Notes: generated by a model from the letters alone, not told the origin. A stretch of DNA of 64,000 nt from Paenibacillus ginsengarvi (GCF_003626695.1 NZ_RBAH01000019.1:1-64000), one strand, 5' to 3'; numbered from the stretch's first letter, positions 1-8,686 are shown. Translations and numbers: made by a program.

Positions 1-208
1 GATTGCTCCGCCTTTCCAAAAGAGAACATGCGTTCTCTCTTCGTATCCGGTATTAGCTATCGTTTCCGATAGTTATCCCAGACTTACGGGCAGGTTGCCT
101 ACGTGTTACTCACCCGTCCGCCGCTAATCCCGAAGGATTCGCTCGACTTGCATGTATTAGGCACGCCGCCAGCGTTCGTCCTGAGCCAGGATCAAACTCT
201 CCAAAAAG
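1..208 (-). rRNA. rrs: 16S ribosomal RNA, 5' end (partial)
   Basis: The reverse complement ends with the universal 16S 5' sequence AGAGTTTGATCCTGGCTCAG (about 181-200) and continues into the conserved ACGAACGCTGGCGGCGTGCC region. Only about 208 bases are present and the rest of the rRNA operon lies beyond the left edge. The mature 5' end is placed by analogy with other Firmicutes and may be off by several bases. Transcription comes from the promoters listed at 321-552. Confidence 0.97.
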
Positions 209-320
209 GTGAAACCTTATCAGATAAGCTGATAGCTCATTACTTTACTAGCTTTTGCTTTTCACTCGTTGTGCAGTTTTCAAAGAGCATTCATTTCATT
301 TTGTTGCGACAGCGAGAATT

Positions 321-552
321 ACTATACCACATTCTCATTCTGCATTGCAACACTTTTTTTCGTGACCACCTTTACCGAATCTTATCAATCCGGGCGATGG
401 AACCACATCTTATCATATTGTTATTCAAAATGCAACTCGTATTTTTCTCCAGTCCAGGGTAATGGCTTACCAGCAGGAACAGATTCTTATACACAATTTG
501 TTTTCGAAAAGACAACGATGAATAATATACCACGTTTATTTTTGATTTACAA
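321..552 (-). promoter_or_regulatory. up to four tandem rRNA promoters
   Basis: Reading the minus strand toward the 16S gene there are four sigma-A-like promoters: TTGTAA (552-547), 17 bp, TATATT (529-524); TTGTCT (515-510), 18 bp, TATAAG (491-486); TTGCAT (435-430), 17 bp, TAAGAT (412-407); TTGCAA (350-345), 18 bp, TATAGT (326-321). Between the last one and the 16S start is a leader with CTTTGAAAACTG, the usual pre-16S leader motif of Bacillales. Stacked promoters are known for rRNA operons; use of each one here is inferred from sequence only. This region (209-572) holds no gene. Confidence 0.7.
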
Positions 553-572
553 CTGGTATTTCCAGGAATACA

Positions 573-1424
573 TTAAGTGCGTTTCGTGCGCTGTCCGACG
601 GCTACCCTCGTCTTATCCAGAAGCGGAATCACCTTGTCCTGCTGACGGCTGGCAATCGTAATGAACAGAATGTCGACCACGTTAAGCTGCGCGATTCTGG
701 AAGCCATCGCCCCGCTTCGGATGCTTTGCTCCACCGAGCTTGTAAACAGACGAATATCGCCGAGATCGGCAACCGGAGACGACCCGAACTTCGTCAGCGT
801 AATGATCGTGGCCCCTTGTTTCTTCGCTTCCGATAGCGATTCGATAATCTCGTTCGTTTGCCCCGAATACGAGATGCCGAAGGCTACATCGCGATCGGTA
901 AGCGTTACGGCCGACGTAAGCTGAGCATGAAAATCGGCATACGCCTGACACCACCAGTTGATCCGGTTCAGCTTCTGGTGAATATCCTGCGCAATGACGG
1001 CCGACGCCCCCATGCCGTATACGTCGATTTTGCGGGCCTTGGCCAAAGCTTCCGCCGCACGCTCCACCTCTTCGAACGAAAGAACCGATATCGTATCCTG
1101 AATCGATTGCTTGTTATTGTTGCTGACCGCCTGAATAATTTCCTCGACGGATGCCCCCATTTTGATTTCTTCGTATACTCCGGTCGGAATATTCGAGCTG
1201 AGGTCTCCGGCAATGCGCAGCTTCAGCTCCTGGAAGCCTTTCATATTCATCGTTTTCGTCAGCCGGATAATCGTCGCTTCGGAAACGCCGCTGTACTCCG
1301 CTAGTTTCTGTACGGACAGCTTGACGACATCCTTCGGATGCTCCAATATATAGTCCGCCGCTTTTCGTTCCGACGGCTTCAATTGATCCAAAATTGCCTT
1401 CATCGCTACAAGTCCGCCATTCAT
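573..1424 (-). CDS. MurR/RpiR family transcriptional regulator
   Basis: An N-terminal RpiR-type helix-turn-helix (about residues 1-77, with LAEYSGVSEATIIRLTKTM) is followed by a SIS sugar-phosphate-binding domain (about 120-260, with GISYSGQTNEII). Such proteins sense phosphosugars and control sugar catabolism; the effector cannot be told from sequence. The start is set at ATG 1424 because MNGGL-type openings are usual for the family; a GTG nine bases upstream (1433) is also open. The gene stands alone between the rRNA promoters and a divergent sigma-factor operon, with no sugar gene beside it to reveal its regulon. Confidence 0.88.
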   Translation of the reverse strand: MNGGLVAMKAILDQLKPSERKAADYILEHPKDVVKLSVQKLAEYSGVSEATIIRLTKTMNMKGFQELKLRIAGDLSSNIPTGVYEEIKMGASVEEIIQAVSNNNKQSIQDTISVLSFEEVERAAEALAKARKIDVYGMGASAVIAQDIHQKLNRINWWCQAYADFHAQLTSAVTLTDRDVAFGISYSGQTNEIIESLSEAKKQGATIITLTKFGSSPVADLGDIRLFTSSVEQSIRSGAMASRIAQLNVVDILFITIASRQQDKVIPLLDKTRVAVGQRTKRT

Positions 1425-1593
1425 CGCTATCACTCGTCTCTCTCATCTAGGTTTTGTCCATATCTGTGCGCGAAAAATCCGCCTATCCCGGTCGGTTTAG
1501 AAACGGGATTCCATCTAAAATCTAGCTTAACCCATGCTTTCAGCCTGTGCAATACATATTGCGGACACGCGCCCAATTTTTCCATAAAATCGG

Positions 1594-1624
1594 TGAACCT
1601 TTGAAACGCGCAGAACCAATATAG
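1594..1624 (+). promoter_or_regulatory. ECF-type promoter of the sigma/anti-sigma operon (candidate)
   Basis: TGAACC (1594-1599) is separated by 16 bp from CCAATATAG (1616-1624). This resembles the TGAACC-N16-CGTCTATAG arrangement seen before self-regulated ECF sigma operons in Bacillales, with a divergent -10 core. It lies just upstream of the GGAGG site (1631-1635) of the sigma gene, so autoregulation is inferred. Confidence 0.45.
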
Positions 1625-1644
1625 AGTGAAGGAGGCCGGCCCCT

Positions 1645-2226
1645 GTGCAACTACCAATTACAAATGAGCTGCTGCAACGTTTGCGAGACGGAGACCGCGA
1701 ATCATTCGCCTTGCTGTATGGGGCTACCCGCGATCAAACGTACCGGACCGTCTATTTTCTATTGAATCAGAAGCAGGATACGGCAGACGTCGTCAGCGAG
1801 GTTTACGCGGAGCTGCTCCGCTGTTTGCCCGGGTACCGCGCGGAACAAAGCTTCGTCTTCTGGCTAAACGGCATCGCCGTCCGGCAAGCCCGCAATTGGA
1901 ACCGAAAGATGTGGCGCCTATTCCGCTTGTTCGAACGAAACAAATCGATGCATCGCGAAGAAATAGAAGCGGACGCCGCCGACGAGGTGCTGCAAAGCGA
2001 GAGCTCGGACGAGCTGTGGGCATCCGTCGAAAACCTGCCCTTCAAGCTTAAAGCGGTCATCGTGCTGCGATACTATCAGAACTGCTCTCTGGAGGAAATA
2101 GCCGGCATTTTGCAAATACCGGTCGGAACCGTAAAGTCCCGGCATCATCTGGCCTTGAAAAAACTCCGTCTTCATGTGCGGCAGAGCCCATTCGCCAAGG
2201 AGGATTCCATCCATGCAGAACGATAA
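1645..2226 (+). CDS. ECF RNA polymerase sigma factor
   Basis: This 193-residue protein has the two-domain ECF layout: region 2 at about 20-85 (ADVVSEVYAELLR) and region 4 at about 130-180, where SLEEIAGILQIPVGTVKSR is the -35-binding helix-turn-helix. It begins with GTG at 1645 behind GGAGG. Its last 14 bases overlap the next gene, whose product looks like the cognate anti-sigma factor, so the two are translationally coupled. A likely self-recognised promoter precedes it. The inducing stress cannot be read from the sequence. Confidence 0.93.
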   Translation: MQLPITNELLQRLRDGDRESFALLYGATRDQTYRTVYFLLNQKQDTADVVSEVYAELLRCLPGYRAEQSFVFWLNGIAVRQARNWNRKMWRLFRLFERNKSMHREEIEADAADEVLQSESSDELWASVENLPFKLKAVIVLRYYQNCSLEEIAGILQIPVGTVKSRHHLALKKLRLHVRQSPFAKEDSIHAER

Positions 2227-3193
2227 CGACTTACACATCGCTTTCCGCAGACACGCCGAGAAAGTCACTCCCCCTGCAAGTCTTGATGCTCGTGCGGCCC
2301 GACTGTTCGATTCCTGGGCAAACGGGAACAAAAGGAATAATGGCCGTTTAAAAAGCGCGTTCGGCAAACGCGTAGCGATTGTTGCACTCAGTATTTCCTT
2401 ATTCAGCGGCGTCGCGTACGCCTCAACCGCTCTGTATGTGACGAAGACGAACAATCTGCGCTATGAAATGAACGTCGATCCGTCCATTCAGCTCAAGCAC
2501 ACAACGGGAACGGAGATTTACAAAGCGCTGGACCGCGTTAGAGGGTCTCTGGGCGAGGATGAAAAAGCATTCGCCTTCGTTCGCCTGCTGGATCGGGAGA
2601 AGCTGCCCGCCATGATCAGCCTGTCTAATCCCCACCTCTATACAGACCTCGCCGAGTGGAAAAAGAAAGCTGGCTTCGATAGCGCCTGGAAGATGCCGAC
2701 GCTGTTGCCCGAGGGGTTCACGATCGCCGGCGGGCGGACGCAGCTTCCAATCGAAGGCGTCACTTCCGAATGGATCGACAAGTATGGTCGCACACTTCAA
2801 AAAGAAGCCGGAAAAAGCGGCGAACCCGTCGCTTGGGTCAAAGTTGAAAAAGAACCGCTGGCGTCCTTCTCTGGGGTTTACGTGCCGAACCTGGTCCTGA
2901 AAACTAAAACAGGCGAGGAAGTCACGGTCAGTTGGATGACGATTCCCGAAGGAACGAATGTGGTCATGGACGTCAAGGCCGGAGGCGGCACAGCTGCCGA
3001 GAAGCTTCAGGTTAACGGCAGCGACGCGATATACACGTACAGCCCGAACCATTTCTTCAGTAAAAACGGCCAGATGCAAATGCTGATGTGGGCCGAGAGC
3101 GCAGGCGGCAGTACGATCAAGGTGGAGCTGACCACAGAATCTTCTTCCGTGTCGAAAGAGGACCTGCTTGCTATTGCGAGCCATATGAATTAA
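2213..3193 (+). CDS. membrane anti-sigma factor-like protein
   Basis: The ATG at 2213 is preceded by AAGGAGGA and overlaps the sigma-factor stop. The 326-residue product has a cytoplasmic N-terminus of about 53 residues, one transmembrane segment (about 54-76, VAIVALSISLFSGVAYAS), and a long external domain ending in a LTTESSSVSKEDLLAIASHM helix, similar to DUF4367-type domains of anti-sigma partners. Its role as anti-sigma factor is inferred from the overlap with the ECF gene and this topology. No zinc-binding HxxxCxxC anti-sigma motif is visible. Confidence 0.72.
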   Translation: MQNDNDLHIAFRRHAEKVTPPASLDARAARLFDSWANGNKRNNGRLKSAFGKRVAIVALSISLFSGVAYASTALYVTKTNNLRYEMNVDPSIQLKHTTGTEIYKALDRVRGSLGEDEKAFAFVRLLDREKLPAMISLSNPHLYTDLAEWKKKAGFDSAWKMPTLLPEGFTIAGGRTQLPIEGVTSEWIDKYGRTLQKEAGKSGEPVAWVKVEKEPLASFSGVYVPNLVLKTKTGEEVTVSWMTIPEGTNVVMDVKAGGGTAAEKLQVNGSDAIYTYSPNHFFSKNGQMQMLMWAESAGGSTIKVELTTESSSVSKEDLLAIASHMN

Positions 3194-3199
3194 CGCGAA

Positions 3200-3233
3200 A
3201 ACCCCTGAAGGCTTATAGGCCTCCAGGGGTTCG
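3200..3233 (+). terminator. terminator between convergent genes
   Basis: AACCCCTG (3200-3207) pairs with CAGGGGTT (3224-3231), and AGGC pairs with GCCT inside the loop. It follows the anti-sigma stop by seven bases. The U-tract is weak on both strands, so it may serve either direction. Confidence 0.6.
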
Positions 3234-3242
3234 TTCTTGCCA

Positions 3243-4772
3243 TTATACCGCAGCTCCAGGTGCAGTCTTCGCCGCCGTAGCTTCCGCAGGCCGCTTATAT
3301 CGTCCAGGGCCGGAGTAAATCGCCGCAAGAAGCCCAAGAACCGCAAAGCCGATGGCTAGCCAAAAGCCGTGATTAATCGCCGTGCCCAGCGATTCCCGCA
3401 AAAAATCGCGAATTTGCGGCGAGAGAATGGAGCTCCCCCGAACGAGCAGTTCCGGATTGGCCAGCGTCCCGATCTGATCCGCCGGAATGTGGCGGCTGTC
3501 GGCGCCCGCTTCAATCAGATGGCGCAGGTTGCCGTTGACGGCCGTTGCCATCAAGGAAGCGCCCAGCACCCCGTCGATATTGCGCCAAAAGCCTACGATC
3601 GAGGAGCTGATGCCGATATAACGCTTCTCTACGCTGGCCGCGATCGCATTTTGCGAAACGCTCATGAGCGGACCGATCGCTGCAAACCCGAGCAGCACCA
3701 TAATCAGCGTAATCATCCACGGAGACGTTGCCGTACCGACCGAGCTGAGCAGAAACGTGATCACGATCGCCGATCCCATCGATACGGCCATAAGCGGGCG
3801 GAAGGCGAACTTCGCTTGCAGCATGCCGAAGGATACCGCCCCAACCATTAGCGAGAACATCATCGGCGTAAGCAGGCCGTTCGAGCTGGCGCGGCCAAGC
3901 ACGGCTACCGAAAGTATAGGCAAATACGTAATCGCCGAGAACATGATCGCCCCTTGACAAAGCACCGCCAAACTCGTGCCTAGCACCATTCGGTTGCGGA
4001 ACAGATGCAGCGGCAGCACGGGCTCCACCGCCCTGCGTTCCACGATGAGGAACAAGAAACAGGTGACTACCGCCGTCACGAACAAACCAACGATAGGCCA
4101 AGAGCTCCAAGCGTATTCCCGGCCGGCCCACTCCAGAGCGAGCATGAACGAAACCGTGCATACGACTAGCAGCAGCGTACCCAAGTAATCGATGACCGGC
4201 TTACGATCGGAGCGGGATTCCTTAAGAGCAAGCAACAATACGATAAAAGAAAGCAAGCCGATCGGTACATTCACGTAAAAGCACCAGCGCCAGCCGATAT
4301 GGTCGGAAATCCACGTGCCGAGCTGCGGCCCGGCAACCGAGGATAGGCCGAAAATGCCGGCGAATACGCCGGAAAGCTTGGCAGCCATCTTCGGATCGGT
4401 AAACAGGGAGAAGATGATCGTAAAGCTGATCGGAAAGATGGCCCCGGAGCCGATCCCTTGCACAACGCGAAAAGCGATCAACTGCTCCATGCTGCCAGCC
4501 ACGCCGCAAAGTGCCGACCCGATCAGGAAAATCGAAATACCGATCATATAAAATAGCTTGCGCCCGAACAGATCGGACATTTTGCCGAAAATAAGCATCG
4601 TGCTCGTCGAAGCGAGCATGTAGGCCGTAAACACCCACGTCATTTTGTCGAAGCCGCCGATGTCTTTCAAAATCGGATTAATTGCCGCAGACGTGATCGT
4701 ATTGTCCAGCGATGCCATCAGCAAACCAAGCGCCATCGCCAGCACGACCAGTCCGGTCTTCTCTTTCCCCAT
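3243..4772 (-). CDS. MFS drug transporter, DHA2 (EmrB/QacA) type
   Basis: A 509-residue membrane protein with about 14 hydrophobic segments, the number expected for the DHA2 class of proton-coupled multidrug exporters. The motif A loop GKMSDLFGRK follows the second segment and the N-terminal LDNTITSAAINPIL segment is typical of this class. The start is ATG 4772 behind GGGAGTGG; the open frame extends further upstream but that part covers the end of the PadR gene. It lies 49 bp downstream of the PadR regulator on the same strand, so the pair is almost certainly a repressor-efflux operon. The substrate is unknown. Confidence 0.92.
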   Translation of the reverse strand: MGKEKTGLVVLAMALGLLMASLDNTITSAAINPILKDIGGFDKMTWVFTAYMLASTSTMLIFGKMSDLFGRKLFYMIGISIFLIGSALCGVAGSMEQLIAFRVVQGIGSGAIFPISFTIIFSLFTDPKMAAKLSGVFAGIFGLSSVAGPQLGTWISDHIGWRWCFYVNVPIGLLSFIVLLLALKESRSDRKPVIDYLGTLLLVVCTVSFMLALEWAGREYAWSSWPIVGLFVTAVVTCFLFLIVERRAVEPVLPLHLFRNRMVLGTSLAVLCQGAIMFSAITYLPILSVAVLGRASSNGLLTPMMFSLMVGAVSFGMLQAKFAFRPLMAVSMGSAIVITFLLSSVGTATSPWMITLIMVLLGFAAIGPLMSVSQNAIAASVEKRYIGISSSIVGFWRNIDGVLGASLMATAVNGNLRHLIEAGADSRHIPADQIGTLANPELLVRGSSILSPQIRDFLRESLGTAINHGFWLAIGFAVLGLLAAIYSGPGRYKRPAEATAAKTAPGAAV

Positions 4773-4821
4773 CGCTACCACTCCCGGTTCGTTTCGTAAT
4801 AGAATAGCGTGCCAAGCCGCG

Positions 4822-5346
4822 TTATCCGTTCCGCTCCCGAAGGCGCTCCAGACCGGCAAGCAAAACGTCCAACTTCGCCTTATTGCCGGCCATCCCGATC
4901 TCCATGCATATTCGCTGCGACAGCGACATTCCCGATTCCCACCTCGCATAGTCCGCTGTCATTCTCACCAGTTCCTCTTCCATATGCGCGATGCCCAGCC
5001 TCAGCCAGCTTTCCAGCAGCTCCGGTTCCGCCAGCTCGCCGAAAAACAAGCGGGTCAAATAATCCGACTTGATCGCATCCTTCTGGATCTCGCTGTGCAT
5101 ATAATCCCCGAAAGCTTCCCGGCCTTTGTCCGTGATGGAGTATACGTTTTTGTTCGGGCGGCCTTCCTGCGCCAACATTTGCTTCGTAATCAGGCCTTCC
5201 TTCTCCATCTTTGCAAGCGTCGGGTAAATCGTCCCGTAGCTGGCATCGAAAAAATAAGAGAACAACTTCTCAAATCGCATCTTGATATCGTATCCGGAAA
5301 AATTTTGCGTCATCAGCAAACCGAGAATCACGTCCTGACTGGTCAC
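4822..5346 (-). CDS. PadR family transcriptional regulator
   Basis: The N-terminal winged helix starts with SQDVILGLLMTQNFSGYDIK and contains SYGTIYPTLAKMEKEGLI, the PadR DNA-binding core. A C-terminal helical region (about 95-174) is the Vir_act_alpha_C-like dimerisation part. The start is given as GTG 5346, spaced well from GGAAGG; a GTG at 5355 almost touches that site and is less likely. PadR repressors usually respond to phenolics, drugs or envelope stress and control a neighbouring transporter, here the DHA2 exporter. A perfect palindrome lies between its promoter hexamers. Confidence 0.92.
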   Translation of the reverse strand: MTSQDVILGLLMTQNFSGYDIKMRFEKLFSYFFDASYGTIYPTLAKMEKEGLITKQMLAQEGRPNKNVYSITDKGREAFGDYMHSEIQKDAIKSDYLTRLFFGELAEPELLESWLRLGIAHMEEELVRMTADYARWESGMSLSQRICMEIGMAGNKAKLDVLLAGLERLRERNG

Positions 5347-5388
5347 ACCTTTCACCTTCCTTACTTTCCCATTTCGTCCTCTGTTGCC

Positions 5389-5418
5389 AATATATCATTT
5401 CGATATATATCGAGTCAA
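5389..5418 (-). promoter_or_regulatory. padR-MFS promoter with operator palindrome in the spacer
   Basis: On the minus strand TTGACT (5418-5413) and TATATT (5394-5389) are separated by 18 bp, and the spacer holds the perfect 12-bp palindrome CGATATATATCG (5401-5412). Repressor binding there would block RNA polymerase. Autoregulation by PadR is the simplest inference. Confidence 0.65.
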
Positions 5419-5429
5419 TATATAATTTC

Positions 5430-5474
5430 AAAAAAAATCCAAAACCAACGCCGCTCGGGCATTTGTTTTGGATT
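5430..5474 (-). terminator. Rho-independent terminator of the EcsC-family gene
   Basis: AATCCAAAAC (5436-5445) pairs perfectly with GTTTTGGATT (5465-5474), and on the minus strand the hairpin is followed by a run of T. It lies 14 bases past the EcsC-family stop codon. Confidence 0.8.
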
Positions 5475-5487
5475 TAGATTTGTTGTT

Positions 5488-6384
5488 CTAGGCGTCCGCT
5501 TCCCGCAGCTTCCGGATGATCGCCCGTTTCCGGTACATCATTTTGCCGGCCTCCGCCACGTCGCCAACCGTGCTTTTGTTCAGCAGCGCGCCGAACAGCA
5601 TGCCTGCGACCGGGACGAGCTGGAACAGCTTTTTCCAGCCGAAATTGTCGCGATATGTGGCGACCACTTCCCTCCAGCCCTGCAATTGGGAGGCTAGCTC
5701 CTTATCCTGCCGCCCGCCGCCAGTCGCTGCCGAGGCGAGGTCTTCCAGAACCGCCCGTTTGCCGACGATATCGGAAGAGCTGAACTGCAAGCATTTGACG
5801 ATAAAAATGCGCTCCTGCGGATCGTTCGGATCGAAGCCGTAGCAGATGGCGATCTCCTGAAGCACCTTGAGCGATAATCCAAGCAGGGCCGGAATATCGA
5901 TCGCCAGCGTAAACAAACCGCCGAAGCCGGTCGTCGCGCCCTGAACGGCAGCTAGCGTTTTGCGGCTTTCCGCCAGACGATCGGCCGTCAGGTCCATCAC
6001 CTCAAGCGGCAATTCCCCCGCCGCCCGTACGGATGTTAGGACCGTCCCTTCGTAGCCTCGCTCCCGCGCGGCCCGCCCCAGCGACTCCAGCACCTGCTTC
6101 TCGGAAAGGAGATAACGCCCCCCGGTTTGCACATAACCGCCGAGTTCATCGATCGCCTGGCCAATCTTATTTCGTATCGCCTTGGGCGTCAGCTTGTCGA
6201 GCAGCAGAAACGGAATTCGGCCGAGCTTCTCCCAAAACCATATATCCTTCTGCTCCTGCTCCCAGCGAATTACCATTTCCAGCTCCCGCTCCAGCTCGGC
6301 CTTCGATCGTTCCTTATAGCTTACGGCGCCGGACGGGCCGGTTTCGCTCCCTAAGCCTTCCCGCCCATCCCGTGGACCATTCAT
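5488..6384 (-). CDS. EcsC family protein
   Basis: A 298-residue protein matching the EcsC family along most of its length: ALDELGGY-like helices, the TADRLAESRKTLAAVQGATTGFGG segment (about 133-156), a hydrophobic IDIPALLGLSLKVLQEIA stretch (about 163-180) and YGFDPNDPQERIFIVKCLQ. It starts with ATG 6384 behind GATAGGAG. EcsC proteins are often linked to the EcsAB transporter, but no ecsAB is present here, so this is a stand-alone paralogue. Function unknown; membrane association is inferred from the hydrophobic helices. Confidence 0.88.
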   Translation of the reverse strand: MNGPRDGREGLGSETGPSGAVSYKERSKAELERELEMVIRWEQEQKDIWFWEKLGRIPFLLLDKLTPKAIRNKIGQAIDELGGYVQTGGRYLLSEKQVLESLGRAARERGYEGTVLTSVRAAGELPLEVMDLTADRLAESRKTLAAVQGATTGFGGLFTLAIDIPALLGLSLKVLQEIAICYGFDPNDPQERIFIVKCLQFSSSDIVGKRAVLEDLASAATGGGRQDKELASQLQGWREVVATYRDNFGWKKLFQLVPVAGMLFGALLNKSTVGDVAEAGKMMYRKRAIIRKLREADA

Positions 6385-6453
6385 AACCGTTTCACTCCTA
6401 TCCCTATAGCTAGTATGCTATACGGATGAAATTCGATTCGGACTCATCGATCG

Positions 6454-8217
6454 TTAGCGCTGCTTGAGCTGTTTCAGCCGGCCGAGACACTCGTTATATG
6501 CCGCTTCGAGCTCGGGCTTCGATTCGTGTTTACCAGGGGCCGCCAAACGCCCGAGCAATCCGGTCAGCTCCAGCTCTAGTCTCATCGTTTCGGCCTCCCG
6601 TTCCGCCGGAGTCAGACGCTCCCGATACTCGACCGCAGGAACGAGTTCGGCAAGCTTCTCCTTCTCGGCCTCCGCATCGCCTTCAGGCGGCATTTCCAAG
6701 CAGTGCCGCTTCTTCTTGCGCTCCCGGTATTCGGAGTAGCCGCCGATTTCGAACGTCCATTCCCCGTTCTCGATTACGAGCAGATGCGTAGCGACCTCAT
6801 CCAGGAAAAAACGGTCGTGGGAGCAAAACAAAATCGTTCCCGGGTATTCCCGCAGCACCTCCGCCAGCTTCGCTCTGGCGAAAATATCGAGATAATTCGT
6901 CGGTTCGTCGAGCAGCAGTACGTTGCAGTCGGCCATAAACAACTTGGCGAGCGCCGCCTTCACCTTTTCGCCCCCGCTCAGGACCGAAACCGGCTTAAAC
7001 ACGTCGTCCCTCTTCATGAGCAAGCGGGCAAGCGCGGTACGGATGCTCGTTTCCGGATAGTCGCTCGATTCGGCCACCTGCCCCAGAACCGTCCGCTCTT
7101 CGTCCAGCCCTTCCAGCCGCTGATCGAAATAGCCGATTTGACTCGCGGCGGACGTCCAGACCCCAGCTTCTCCGCGAACAATTGTTTGCAGCAGCGTCGT
7201 TTTGCCGGAGCCGTTCGGACCTACGATTCCCAGCCGCATGCCCGGAGTAATGCCGCACGAGAAAGGCCGGAACAGCATCCTAGCTCCGAAAGAGCGGGTC
7301 ACGCGTTCGAGCCGGATCGCTTCCTTGGCATGAATCGGTTTATGGTAGCGGATATCGAATACCGGCTGCTCCTGCGATTTCGGCTTTTCCTTTACCTCGA
7401 GCTGCTCGATTCGTTTGCGGATCGCCTGGGCCGTCTTCTCCACTTTCGATTTCCGCCGGTTGAACTGGTCTTTTCCGAGTCTCGCCTCCGTGTTCGTCTT
7501 GCCGGTCTTCTCCCTCTTCATCCCCTTCGCGCTCTCCGCTTTTTCTACGGCCGCCCGTTCGAGTCGTTTCCTCTCTTTGTCGTACTGCTCGTATTCGAAC
7601 AAAGCCCGTTCGCGTCGCAACTCCTTCTGCCGCCGGTATTCGGAGAAATTGCCGCTATACTCGCGCACCTCGCCGTCCTCCAGCTCGAGAATGCGGGTGC
7701 ATACCCGATCCAGCAGCATCCGGTCGTGCGAGATGAGCAGCACGGTCCCCTCGTAAGTCCGCAGCTCTTCCTCCACCTCCGCCGCGCCTTCCGTATCGAG
7801 ATGGCTCGTCGGCTCGTCGGCGAACAGCAGAGCCGCCCGCTTTCGCATCGCTTGCCGCCATTTCCACCGGGTCCGCTCGCCTCCACTCATCGTCGCATAT
7901 TCGGCCGGCCGCGAAGGCTCACCCTCCGGCGCTTCCGTCTCTCCTCCAGCAAGGCTCTCCTCGCTTGGCCCCGTGCCAGCCCGCTCCCCCGCTTCATCCA
8001 GCTGCCGAACGACCGCCACACTGCCGTGCCTCGCTACCGTCCCGCCGTCCGGCTCCTCCAGTCCTGCCAACACGGACAGCAGCGTCGATTTGCCCGCGCC
8101 GTTCACGCCGACAAGTCCGACCCGTTCTCCTTCATACAGTCGCAGCACGCCGGCAATCCGGAACAGCAGCCGGTCGCCGATCCGCCGTTCCACCTGATTC
8201 GCTTCCAGTCTTAACAT
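6454..8217 (-). CDS. ABC-F ATPase, probable ribosome-protection protein
   Basis: The 587-residue product has two ATPase domains and no membrane segment: Walker A GVNGAGKST (37-45) and GPNGSGKTT in the second half, signatures MSGGERTR and LSGGEKVK, Walker B LLFADEPTSHLD and LLLDEPTNYLD, plus a charged interdomain linker (about 200-310). This is the ABC-F layout of Vga/Msr/VmlR-type proteins that free ribosomes from antibiotics. The start is ATG 8217. The preceding terminator hairpin covers the ribosome binding site GGGGAGG (see 8220-8247), typical of antibiotic-inducible members. It could instead be a housekeeping translation factor; the attenuator favours resistance. Confidence 0.88.
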   Translation of the reverse strand: MLRLEANQVERRIGDRLLFRIAGVLRLYEGERVGLVGVNGAGKSTLLSVLAGLEEPDGGTVARHGSVAVVRQLDEAGERAGTGPSEESLAGGETEAPEGEPSRPAEYATMSGGERTRWKWRQAMRKRAALLFADEPTSHLDTEGAAEVEEELRTYEGTVLLISHDRMLLDRVCTRILELEDGEVREYSGNFSEYRRQKELRRERALFEYEQYDKERKRLERAAVEKAESAKGMKREKTGKTNTEARLGKDQFNRRKSKVEKTAQAIRKRIEQLEVKEKPKSQEQPVFDIRYHKPIHAKEAIRLERVTRSFGARMLFRPFSCGITPGMRLGIVGPNGSGKTTLLQTIVRGEAGVWTSAASQIGYFDQRLEGLDEERTVLGQVAESSDYPETSIRTALARLLMKRDDVFKPVSVLSGGEKVKAALAKLFMADCNVLLLDEPTNYLDIFARAKLAEVLREYPGTILFCSHDRFFLDEVATHLLVIENGEWTFEIGGYSEYRERKKKRHCLEMPPEGDAEAEKEKLAELVPAVEYRERLTPAEREAETMRLELELTGLLGRLAAPGKHESKPELEAAYNECLGRLKQLKQR

Positions 8218-8261
8218 ACAAAAAAACCTCCCCGTAACCCGGAGAGGATCGTTCGTTCCAT
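8211..8261 (-). CDS. possible 16-codon leader peptide of the ABC-F gene
   Basis: On the minus strand an ATG at 8261 opens a 16-codon frame, MERTILSGLRGGFFVC, whose TAA (8213-8211) overlaps the first codons of the ABC-F gene. It runs through the attenuator hairpin, so ribosome position on it could control folding, as in known ribosome-mediated attenuation of ABC-F genes. No good ribosome binding site is seen before it, so it is tentative. Confidence 0.3.
   Translation of the reverse strand: MERTILSGLRGGFFVC
8220..8247 (-). terminator. attenuator-like terminator overlapping the ABC-F ribosome binding site
   Basis: Bases 8240-8247 and 8227-8234 form an 8-bp stem (one G-U pair) with a five-base loop, directly followed on the minus strand by seven T (8226-8220) and then by the ABC-F start codon two bases on. 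The 3' arm contains the GGGGAGG ribosome binding site. A terminator in this place can act only as a conditional control element. Confidence 0.75.
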
Positions 8262-8592
8262 TATTTTTCGCGCCGTAACGACGCAGCCCAAACACACCGA
8301 TACCCTATATCGATTTGCAGACGTGAAAAACCGAGCTTTAAACTGCGAAAAAAATTTCCGCGGCAAGCCGGGCGTCACCCGTAAAGCAAACGCAAACCGA
8401 AGCTCCCGCCTAGGGCGGCAGCGGCATCATGTTAAAGGACGGCACTTGGCGTAAATGGACAGACGTATCCTATATCCGGGTCAATCGAATTTGATTTATC
8501 ATTGTAACAATCAAATGCGCTGCCTTACGATACGGATACATAATCCATAGCACAGTGTACCTTGCCCTTTCGTTCGATTCGGCCGTCCTTTT

Positions 8593-8621
8593 TTGGTGCG
8601 GCGGCTTGCTCCCAGTATAAT
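8593..8621 (+). promoter_or_regulatory. sigma-A promoter of the nitronate monooxygenase gene
   Basis: TTGGTG (8593-8598) and a perfect TATAAT (8616-8621) are 17 bp apart, and AAGGAGG precedes the ATG at 8687. The rest of the 8262-8592 interval shows no convincing gene. It holds the presumed ABC-F leader and a short inverted repeat TTTGATT/AATCAAA near 8490-8515. Confidence 0.7.
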
Positions 8622-8686
8622 GGGAATAGAAACGCAGTGTCAACTCGTCTTCGGACGCAAACCGCCATTAAGGAGGTTTTCCAAAC

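Noticed and set aside
4773..4949. N-terminal extension of the MFS frame up to 4949
   Set aside because: It covers the end of padR, lacks membrane character and is rich in R/G/W. The ATG at 4772 has a ribosome binding site.
6703..8214. Long plus-strand frame of 503 codons opposite the ABC-F gene
   Set aside because: It mirrors the ABC-F gene, has no ribosome binding site and no family motif. High GC gives long antisense frames.
8430..8498. Short plus-strand frame beginning MLKDGTWRKW
   Set aside because: No ribosome binding site and no promoter directly before it; it lies in the presumed ABC-F leader region on the other strand.
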